Assembly: GCA_034509495.1 (NCBI GenBank) | Contig: CM067521.1 | Coordinates: 3,672,064 to 3,736,063, forward strand | Origin: Acestrorhynchus altus | Taxonomy: Eukaryota > Chordata > Actinopteri > Characiformes > Acestrorhynchidae | Direction: 5' to 3' | Length of the DNA: 64,000 bases | Shown: piece after piece, positions 28,612 to 40,500 of the stretch | Layout: each line of letters starts with the position of its first letter | How positions within the stretch are numbered: position 1 is the first letter of the stretch | Position numbers and translations under genes: made by a program | The notes under the pieces: generated by a model | What the model was told of the DNA's origin: nothing | Seen by the model: only the letters and a program-made list of their open reading frames with translations | Databases searched by the model: none

Positions 28612-29878
28612 GAATAATATATATATATATATATATATATAGTCTCCCAGTTCCTGCTGCGGACCACCATGCTTCACTGTAGGAATGGTATTGGCTAGGT
28701 CATGTGCAGTGCCTGGTTTCCTGGTTTCCTCCAGACATGATGCTTGGCATTCAGTCCAAAAAGTTCAGTCTTAGTCATGGCCTGAGACTTTGAGTTTGGT
28801 AAACTCCAGATGGGCTGTCATGTGGTTTATGTCTGGTCACTCTACCATACATGGTTGATTGGTGGAGTGCTGCAGAAATGGTTGTCCTTCTCTCTCCACA
28901 GAGCAACACTGGCCCTCTGACAGAGTGATCACTGGGTTCTTGGTCACCTCCCTGACTATCATAATCACTCTGTCTGTCCATGTGACCAGCTCTATGAAGA
29001 GTCCTGATGGTTCCAAACTTTTTCCATTTACAGATGATGGAGGCCACTGTTGGGACCTTCAATGCAGAAGACATGTTTCTGTATCCTCCCCCAATCCTGT
29101 CACTGAGATCTACAGACAATTCCTTAGACTTCATGGCTTGGTCTGCTGTGGGACCTTATATAAACAGGTGTGTGACTTTCCAAGTCATGTCCAATCAACT
29201 GATTTTACCACAGGTGTCCAATCAAGCTGTAGAAAGATCCAAAAGATGATAAATGAAAACAAGATGCATCTGAGCTCAATTTTGACTGTCATGGTAAAGG
29301 CTGTGAAATCTTACGTACATGTTATATTTTAATGTTTTTATTTTTAATACATTTGCAAAAATTTAAAAGAAACATTTCTCACATTGTCATCATGTGGTAT
29401 TGTGTGTAGAATCATGAGATAATTAATTAATTGAATCCAGACTGTAACATAACAAACAGTACAACAAGTGAAGTCCTGTTAAAACTTTTACAGCAGTACT
29501 GTATATAAACACACCCTCACTGCATATACACACAACTTTACTACACAAACACACCATTACTGCAAATACGTACAGCCTTACTGCATATATACACACACTC
29601 TTACTGTACATACACACCCATATTCACAACCGTACTGCATATCCACACACTATGCATATAAATCCATCCTTACTGCAATAACACATTCCACTTAATGCAT
29701 GTAGACACACCCTGCATATAAGCACACAACTTACTGCAAATACACATACCACTTACAGCATATACACACAAAACCTTTACTGCGTATACACACTCTTACT
29801 GCACATTCAAACCCATAATGCATGCCCACACACAACGTATTGCAAATATTCCCACCATTACTGCCCATACACACACCC

Positions 29879-29913
<35 letters not shown>

Positions 29914-30786
29914 GCATATAATACATCACTTACTGTAAATACACATAACCTTCCTTCATATACACAATCTTTCTGCATATACATACGCTTGCTGCAATTC
30001 ACACACACACACCTTATAAACACACCGCTTACTGAAAATACACTCCCTTACTACACATACACAAAACCTTACTACATACACACACACATACCCTTACTGC
30101 ATATACAAACACCTTTACTGCACATACACACTAATTACACACACAGACACACACACACACATACTGCATATACATACTGCAAACTGCACATGCACGCACT
30201 TCTACTGCAGACTCCCTTACTCCAAGAAGACAAACCCAAACTACATACACACACCATTCCTGGATATACACGAAACCTTTCTACAAATGCACACACTCAT
30301 ACTGCATTTACACACACCCTTATTACATATACATACACCTTTACTGCATAAACACACAGAAAACCATACTATATAAACACAGTTTTACTGCATATACACT
30401 TTTACTGCATACACGCAATAACTATATACATAGACACCCTTAATGCATATACACACACCCTTACTACACATACACACCCCTATAGAAACTGCATATATAC
30501 ACACCATTAATGTGCATACACACGCACCATACATTGTATATACACACACCATTACAGCATGTACACATGCCCTTACTGCACACACACACCCCTATTCACA
30601 ACATTCCTGTATATATACACACACCTTTACTGGACATACACACCCCTATACTGCATATGTTATACACACACGTACTGTGTATTCAAATCAATTCAAAATG
30701 TTTTTGTATAGCACTTTTCACAACTGATGTCACAGAGTAGCTTTACAGAAATCAAAAAATTAAAAGGTTATCAACACATGAACAAA

Positions 30787-30829
<43 letters not shown>

Positions 30830-32299
30830 ACATACTGCAAATACACACACAATTACATCATATCCACACACCATTACTGTGTATACACACCACTACTACA
30901 TATTCACACACCCTTACTGCATATACACACACCCGTACTGCATATTGTTATGACCTGCTCTAGTTGGGCCAAAACATAAAAGAGAACCTTGTGCTGGTTC
31001 CCCACTCATACACATAAATACCTGAATAGTTTAATTATGAACTGCAGCTCTAACATCAATGACCATCTAATAGAGAAAATGGAAATAAGTAAACAAGGAA
31101 GAAAAGAGGGTGGGGGAGAAAGAAGAAAACAACAAACAAAACCAAGCTACCTAAGATGAAGAACTTACCAATCAAAGAAAAGAAAAGAAAATATAATCAC
31201 AAACATCCTGACTTGCAAACCCAATAAAAACAACAATAAACAAAGACCATTTTCTTCCCCACTGAGACATCGTACACAAGCTCTTATTCACACACCCTAA
31301 ATGTCTATACATGTAAGCTTAATGCTTAGACACACACACTTAATGCATATACACCCACTGCTTACGCCATATACACACTTCTTTGTGATATACACCCTTA
31401 CTCCATATAACACATCAGTAATGTAGTAAAAACTGGCTTTACGTAATGATGCCAAACTGTATAAAGTACTTTCTCATAAAGGTGCTGCGATACTGGTGCA
31501 TGCATTTATGACCTCAAGGCTGGATTATTGCAATGCACTTCTGGCTGGTAGTTCAGGCATATCCTTGCACAAGCTTCCACTTTTCCTGAATGTAGCTGCT
31601 AGAGTTCTCAGAGCTCGGAAAACACTCATCCCTTCACTAGAAACCTGTTAAATTGTGCGTTGACTGTAAAATACTGCTTCCAACATACAAGTCACTTAAT
31701 GGCTTAGCCCCACAATATCTAAAAGACCTTAAATCATACCACCCATTTTGACTTCATTCTCAAGATGCTGGCTTACTTACAATTCCTTGAATTAGAAAAG
31801 ACACTGCAGGGCAACAAGCGTTCTCCTATAAAGTGCCCCAACATCACGCAGGCATTTGGTTAAACCTTTACAGACTGTCTTCCTGCTGTGGCTCTGTGCT
31901 ACACTGATTACAGGTTTCTGTTCATTACGGCAGGTCTTACTAAACCACCTCCTTTACAGGCTCTTCACCAGATTATACCATACTCCAAAATATAATCACT
32001 TTTGTGTTTTACTCTTTCTCTTTCCCATGTCCTGAGCTGCTCCTGCTGCCTGGCTGATGTTGGTTCAAGTACGTTGGTGATTGGGTGCTACTAATTACTA
32101 ATTACTTCCCACTTCCCTACTATTTGCTTAAACCTTCCCAACCCTTTGTTTTGTTTTCCTCCCCTCTGTTTCTCCTGTCACTGTGGCCCACTAGCTTGCT
32201 CAAAAGAGTCTTGGACCTGGATTTCTGTAAAGATGCTTTATGACAATGTCTTCATTGTAAAAAGTGCTGTATATAAATAAACTTTGATTAATTGATTGG

Positions 32300-32340
<41 letters not shown>

Positions 32341-33696
32341 ATACTCACATCTTACAGCATATACACAACTACATATACACACCCATGTTGAACAAACACA
32401 CCGTGTTCATGTCAATACATGCTGATTAACACTGATTAGTCAGAATTCCTGACTACAAATACACCATGAAGACAACAGAACACTCCAGGAAAAGGATACT
32501 GAAGAGTAAAAATCAGGAGATGGACAAAGTCTAAATCACAGAACATCCCATGGAATTCTGTTAAATCCATCATTATGAAATTGATGGAATATGATACATG
32601 TGTAAATCTGATTAGAGCAGGCCGTCCTCACAAATTGAGTGGCTGTCCAAGAAGAGGAATAGTGAGGGAAGATTCCAAGGCACCTATTATTACTCTGAAA
32701 GATTTAAAAGCCTTAGGAGATGAGATAGGGGAGAGTCTGCATATGACAACTGTTGTCATATGTTCTCCATCAGCCACTTTATGAAAGAGAGCCACACATG
32801 TAGCATTTTCACCATCAAACTAGTCACTATGCTTGGCTGACACCAAACACTGCACATCACCACAAATACACCAGCCCCACCGTGAAGCATGGTGTTGACA
32901 GCCTCATGCTATTGCGATGTTTCTCAGCAGAAGGCCCTGGAAGGCTGAGGAAGGAAAATCCCAGAGGACCATCTTAGTAGGTCTATAAGAAATCGATGAC
33001 TTGGGAGAGGATTTATTTTCCAGAAAGTGGAACCAAAGTATCCAGTCAGTCAAAGCCCAGACCTAGAGAATGGTGCTGGACTGTTAACTCCGGATCCCTG
33101 TGTAACCTGATAGAACAGTTTTGCAAAGAGAAACTGATTAGAATACAGTGTCCAGATGTACAAGCCTGGTTCAAACTAGTCTACACAGACTCATAGGTGC
33201 ACCTACTACATACTCACATGGAGGGAGTGATTATTAATGTCACACACTCATTGTCAAAAAGTCTAAACTAAAGTCTGAGGTTTAAATAAGACAGCCTTGA
33301 CCAAAGTCCTCTCAAACGTGATGTGCTAAAAAAACAAAAAAAAAATCCTGTAAAAAAGGGTGAAATTATACTGATGAAGATGAGTAACGTGCATTATTGG
33401 GAAATTCTAGCAATATGTTTTTGTTGTTAAATATATAAAATAAATATATACTAGTAAATATACATGTTTTTCTTTTAAATATTTTGCTTTTAAATGTTTT
33501 GCTTAAAAATGTTTTCCTTAGCATTTAGAAATCTTTTAGCCTTCTAGATCAAAATGCTTACCCAAAAAATTTAAAAGTATTTATAGGAGACAGTCACCCA
33601 TTGCAGATATTGCTGATTTTCAGGAGGTCCTAGGATACTCAAATTTGTCTTAATTTGAGATGTAAAAATGAACACAATTTAAATAGTTGTATGAAT

Positions 33697-33764
<68 letters not shown>

Positions 33765-35649
33765 GTCAATCAAAGTTTATTTGTATAGTGCTTTTAACAA
33801 CAAAGGAGTCACAAAGCAGGTTTACTGAAATCTGGGCCCAAACCTCAAATGAGCAGCCAGCAGGCAGCAGTGGCAGGAAAAACTCCCTCAGACTAAAAGG
33901 AAGAAACCTTGCGAGGAACCAAGGCTCAAGGGATGTTTTGATTTAACATTTCCTTCTGCCTGCAGTTGATATTCAAAAAAAAATGTTTTACTTATAAGGA
34001 CTAAAACCACTTTACACCTTTTGGAAACTGATCATCCTAATTTGACGAGTCCTTTGTAATTGTTAGATTGCCAAGTGTCACATATTGTTCCAGTTACACT
34101 CCATCTGTCTTCTGGTCTAGTCTTTGTTTTGTCTTTCCTCCATTAGTCAGACTGTCAGAGTGTTTGGATATCACACTGACCATTACTGGATCAATTTGGA
34201 AATGGAAACGGCATCATACCAGCCAGGCACTTCCTAGACATGGTCGTCCTTCAAAACTCAGCATCACGCCAAGAGAAGAACTTGTGAGGGAAGCTACAAT
34301 CATTACGATGAAGCTACAGAATTCAGTTTCTGAGAGTAGAGTAAAGGTGCTCCAGTTAAGCATATCAAGAGTTCTGCATACAACTGGCCTGCGTGGAACT
34401 TACACTACAAACACCAGAATTACAGTACGGGTATGGCAGTGATGATGGGATGTTTGTCATAGCAGGGAAAATGATCCCAACACAAGAGAAAAGTAAGACC
34501 AGGACGGCTGGAATATAAAAACAGTAAAAGTCAGTCAGTGACATTAGAAAATTGCAGCCCATTCATACGTTCTATCCAACCAAGCAGAGCAATCTGGAGA
34601 CAAACTGTCAGGAAGACAGCAAAATGGGGATTCTACCAAGTACTGTTCTGAATATACCAATGAATATCTAGTCATTTGTAAATCGCATTAATCTGATTTG
34701 AATAGGGGAGTACTTAAATCATTTTGAAATATGTGGATTGTATTTCTGTATATGAGTGTATATATACAGGGGTTGGACAATGAAACTGAAACACCTGGTT
34801 TTATACCACAATAATTGATTAGTATGGTGTTCTAGGGCCTCCTTTTGTGGCCAATCCAGCGTCAATTTGTCTTGGGAAGGACATTTTTTGGATATTTTTT
34901 TTTTGTTATCACCCGAACATCCCTTTCAGACAGCTTCCTCTTGCGTCCACAGTTAATCCTGTTGGATGTGGTTGGTCCTTCATGGTGCTATGCTGACATT
35001 ACCCTGGATACCGTGTCTCTTGATACATCACACCAACAATTTGTCCTCTTTTGAACTCTGGTATGTCCCCCATAATGTTGTGTTCATTGCAATATTTTGA
35101 GCAAAACTGTGCTCTTACCTGCTAATTGAACCTTCACACTCTGCTCTTACTGGTGCAATGAGCAATGAATGAAGATTGGCCACCAGGCTGCTCCAATTTA
35201 GCCATGAAACCTCCCACACTAAAATGACAGGTGTTTCAGTTTCATTGTCCAACCCCTGTAGTTGTCTTCTGTCTTTTCCACATATGTAACCTTCAGTTTC
35301 CACAAGACAGGTTCCCTCCTGGACTCCAACAGTCAACAGTCCTCCTGTTTCTTCTTTTAATGCATTGGTTGTGCTTTCTTGCCATGACCTTTACATAGAA
35401 TTAGACACTTTGAAACACTCTAGTCAATTGAACTACGATTGAACATCACTGTAAATCACCACTGAGTGAGCTGATCCAGCACTGATAAAATAAAGTCATT
35501 TGCTAAATCAGAGATTATGAACCATTTCAATAAATAATTTAGCTCAACATTCTCAAAGGATTTGCTGATTCTCCAGAAAGTACAAAGAGTAACTCATCTG
35601 CTGAGTGTAATGAATTACTGAAACGTTATGATCAAGTATCACTAATTAT

Positions 35650-35699
<50 letters not shown>

Positions 35700-35840
35700 T
35701 GTACAGTGGCCTGAAAAACAAGCTCATTCAATGCTTTGAGGATTGATCAGGTTACAGGTACATGTTGTACTGAATTACTTTCAATAAAACTGAGAAACTC
35801 ACACTCTGTCTGTCTGTCTGTCTGTCTGTCTGTCAGTCTG

Positions 35841-35875
<35 letters not shown>

Positions 35876-35935
35876 CTCTGTCTGTCTGTCTGTCTCTCTC
35901 TGTTTCTCTCTCTGTTTCTCTCCCTCTATCTGTGT

Positions 35936-35992
<57 letters not shown>

Positions 35993-36070
35993 TCTCTCTC
36001 TCTCTCTCTCTCTCTGTTTCTCTCTCTGGTTCTCTCTCTCTCTGTTTCTCTCTCTGGTTCTCTCTCTCTA

Positions 36071-36105
<35 letters not shown>

Positions 36106-37544
36106 ACAGGGGTTGCTGTGAAAATATGCAATGTTGATATCAAACACAATTATGTTTATGTTATCTTGCATCAATAATTAACTATGATCTTCATATTATT
36201 TATTATTATTATTATTTATTATTATACATCACCAAAGGGCGACAGCGGTAAGGAAAAACTCCCTCAGAGCTGGAGGAAGAAACCTTGGAAGGAACCAGGC
36301 TCACAAGGGGGAGGACCATCCTCCTCTGGTCAAACTACTTATACACAGTTAGGGGACACTGGACCCCCACACCTCTGTTCTAATACTCGGGTACTGAAGT
36401 TCACTGTTCACTGGTGAACATAATAGTAACAGTAGATTTCTACACAGTTGGTGATGGTGGGTCCAGTAGTCCAGGTCCAGTAACCAGAAAGCCAATTGTA
36501 AAGTTGTAGCAGGGGAGCTTGGGGTCCTTTTTTATTTATTTATTTATTTAAATCCCAATTGCCCCCCCTAATTTGGAAGTGCCAATTACCCACCCCTGTT
36601 ATGACTCTCCCCCTATTGCACACAATGCTGCTGACACTAGGAGGGTGAACTCAAGAACATCCCTCCTCTGATACATACAAGTCAGCACTGCCTCTTTTCG
36701 AACTGCTGCATCATTTGCTGGGCAGCCAACGGGCTCAGAGGAAAGTGCAGGGTTCCCAGCTCCTATGCAACAGCTAACACCCCTGCCATCCAGCATCGCA
36801 CTGGGTGTGATGTAGAGAGTACAGAGTGCCACCTACGCACCCAGAGAGAACACGGACAGTTTTGCTATCACATAGGTTCATGTTAATCAGTTCCAGAGAG
36901 TCCTATTCTAGTGGCAATACATCTCTAGAGGATCTAGACAAGCTCTGTGTTACATCTTTGTTAGCAGTGGGCGCAGCTGAATGCATTCATTAGAAGGGGT
37001 GTCCACAAATATTTGGACATGTAATATACAATAAAAAAAATCCAAGGAAACTGATTGTATGTCTATCTCTTACATTATCTATTTATTCAGTTTTCTTATT
37101 CATTCTTATTTTGTCATCCAGCCTAGTCTCCTAAGGTCTGGCTTCACAGCTATGCTGGTGCATTACCTTCATTCTGACTGGTTTTCAAACCACAGAAACA
37201 TTATTGTGACTGTGACAATCACAAAGTCTTGCATATCGTGCATTTTCACCCTAAATATTGCAAACGTACACACCCTGCTTTTACATACAGCGCTGCAGAG
37301 ATGTTCTACAGATCTTGATCTTCATACTGGAACAGCAGAAAGAGCTCACTGCATGCTGCAATGTGTTTAACTAGTTGAACCTCTGCATTCTTCCCCACAC
37401 ATACACTCCAGCTTTGTATAAAACCATCCTGCATGCATGACATTTAATCCACTGCACATTTACACATGGATTCTGATCTAATCACTGCCGAGTGACTCTG
37501 TGAGGTGGCAGTGATATGATTTCTGTAGTTCAATGTGTTCATCT

Positions 37545-37577
<33 letters not shown>

Positions 37578-40500
37578 TCATCAGTTCACCCAAGATGATC
37601 TGAAGACAATGAGAAATGAATAAGGGAATTGAAAGCGCTGTCTTTTGAAGATGCTTTTGCTGTAGAGGCCAGTGAGCTGAAACACTATCCAAACCTTTTA
37701 GCAGCTCAGAACAGAATTAGTTCCACTTCCTGTGCCGCTATCTACAGCACTGCAGCCTGAAATCTGCCAGCAGCAGCATGCAGCCCAATACAGCTCAGAG
37801 CAGCGGAGGGAATTGAGGAACCCGCGCAGACGCATACTCTATGTAGAAAAGTTAAGAGACACTTCCACCCTGTTAGGTAAATGAAGAATGAGTGAAGGTG
37901 AAATGAGCTAAAATAAGAAGCTCACTGCATTTAGATGTAGAGTAAAGCCAGCTCCGTGGATATCTACCAATACAGCTATACACATTTCCCCTATAGAATA
38001 TTATTACTGTTATATTTAATACGCTCATCATCAGTAAAACAGCTGCATCCAGAAGGCACCTTCTGTTGTAGAGGTTCCTAAGGGTGTCCTGTGATAATCC
38101 ATCCCATGCAGAAGGTCCAATAGCGTCCCACACATTTTCAATTAAGGATAGGTCTGGAAATGCGACTGACCGTGGTATAGTATTTGTGATTTCAAAGCGG
38201 CAGAAGTATGTGGACGAGCGTCGTCCAGTTGGAATAGAGCGCCGGAGTGTGTGTTCAGAAGAGGTAGAATCACTGGTTGCAGGACCTCGTTAACGTAACA
38301 TTGGGCATCAAATGTGTCTGTAGACCAAAAGTGATCTTGCATTGTACGAAATTGCATCCCAATACCCTGACACCAGGACGTCTGGAATCCTAAATAAAAA
38401 AGGCAATGAATTCTGTCACCAGTTTGACTTGAGCCACTGACAGGCTATTGTTGCCAAGCAACCAAGGATACCTTCATTTGTCAGTGATTTGCTGCATTAA
38501 GCCCATAAAACTTCTAGAAGGCTCAACAGTCAGCTCTAGCATCCCAGACCCCTCCAAGCTTACTTCACAGACCTTGTTTTACCCAACTTTATAGCTGTAG
38601 AACCACTTTGGCTTCACTAATCACTGAAGGCCTCAGCATACTACTTGTGTAGGCCTGGCCTCGGTTAACAATGTAACATAATACCAGAGAAAAAGAACAA
38701 CCACAGGTGTTGTGCTGAGGCTTCACATGGCAGTTGGGCAAACACCATGGACAAAGATACTACGGAACAAAGCCTGTGATTGCTCGATAAACAAAGACCA
38801 GTGCCATGGCCATGGAGCTCTCAGAGCTGGTATAGGGGTCACAGCATCATGTGCAGTTATGAAGTGTGTGCAACAGGCGAAACGAAACCACAGAGAGTAT
38901 GCAAACTTGTAAGCTCACGAAGGTCCTTTCGGCTTCATGTACAAGCTTCGTGTTGAAGGAAGGCCACGGAGGCTTTAAGGCTTTGCCTAGTCCCACTGAC
39001 ACTGTTAATGCATGCTCAGTGGCACCAGTGGCTCTCCATCACGCACTACCACCATTGTACACATAACACACCCACACTACATCAACGTAACTCCACATCA
39101 GCCGCTATGGTGACTAAGCCCAAAATATAGCCCAGCATGTTCAGTTCCATGTGGACCTCAACATCTTTACATCAACAGCATATTGTAAAAATCTCTCCCA
39201 CCATGCTACACCTGCACATTCAGTCACACTCAGACCTTCCCCACCCATCCCATTTTTATCCACAACCACTGACAAGCCCTTCCAGCTACTTCTACCAGTT
39301 CCTTCACAGAGCAGTGCTTCAGCTGAATGTAGAAACCTTCAGATCATCAAATTACCACCTTAACCTTTAGAAGTCTAGGTCAATTTGGTAGGATGGTTTC
39401 GTAGTTTGACGTACTTTTATTTGCCAAAAAATAAAAAAAGTACTAGCAGACAGTCCTACATACCAGATATTCTACTATGTAGAAATCTACACCCTAACTA
39501 GGTGCTACTGTTATATCCACCATCAATAATGTCCATCCATCCATCCATCCATCCATCCATCCAACCATCCATTTTCTATACCGCTTATTCCTGAATAGGG
39601 TCACGGGGGAGCCGGTGCCCAGCTGGCAACTCTGACCGCAAGGGCAGGATACAACCCTAGACAGGGCGCCAGTCCATCGTAGGGCTCACACACACATTCA
39701 CACACTAAGGGCCACTTTAGAGTCACCAATTCACCTGCCGCACATGTCTTTGGACTGTGGGGGAAACCGGAGTACCCGGAGGAAACCCATGCAAACACGG
39801 GGAGAACAAACTCCACACAGAAATTTCCCAGGTCGCCCCACCCGGGGATCGAATAATGTATGATTAGTTTAACCTGAGGAGGAGGGGTCCCCCTTGTGTC
39901 CTGGGTCCACCAGGGATATCTTCTTCCTACCTTTGGTTCGGGGGGTTTATATCTTTATCCTTTGTTTTGTTTGTTGATCATCTTATTTTTAATTTCTGTA
40001 AAGCTGCTTTGTGACATGAACTGTTAAACGCTATACAAATACATTTGATTTGGTTTGGTTTTGCTATTCTGAGGAGATCTTAGGCTATTCACATTTGGTT
40101 TAATCTCAGATGTTCATTTTTTGCACATTTTGTTTGTTAAATATATAAAAATATTAAAACACAAAAATATAACATGCACATAAGTAGAAGTTGAACTCAA
40201 TATTATGTTGAAACACCTTTTGCACAAATTACAGCCTCAAGTCTTTTTGAGTTTGATGCTACAAGCTTGGCTTTTGGGAGGTTTCTCCCATTCTTCTTTG
40301 CAGAACTCCTCAAGCTCCACCTTTTAAGATATCTCCAGAGATGTTCAATCAGGTTTGGGCTCTGGCTGGGCCACTTAAGGACATTCACAGAGTTGTCCCA
40401 AAGCCACTCATTTGTTATCTTGGCTGTGTGCTTAGGGTAGGTGTCCTATTGGAAGATAAACCTTCTTCCAATGTCCCAGTTCCTGCTGCAGACATTCCCG

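Larger units (their letters stand above)
25918..30955 (+). repeat. large TACTGCATATACACACCAT-type minisatellite
   Basis: About 5 kb of degenerate tandem repeats built on 'ctgcatatacac' followed by 'accatta', 'cctta' or 'tatta'. At 26060-26335 the unit is a regular 17-mer (ATTACTGCATATACACT). Elsewhere the unit drifts between about 16 and 21 nt. It is interrupted by unique sequence at about 26780-27290 and by a Tc1 element at 28640-29475. Because 17 is not a multiple of three, all frames are open for long runs, giving false open frames on both strands. Confidence 0.92.

Noticed and set aside
25918..30955. Regular repeats that might be taken for a CRISPR array
   Set aside because: Units are head to tail without unique spacers, vary in length, and the DNA is a vertebrate intron.
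35736..36177. Arg/Glu-rich and Cys/Val-rich open frames
   Set aside because: Compound TCTG, TC and GT microsatellite.
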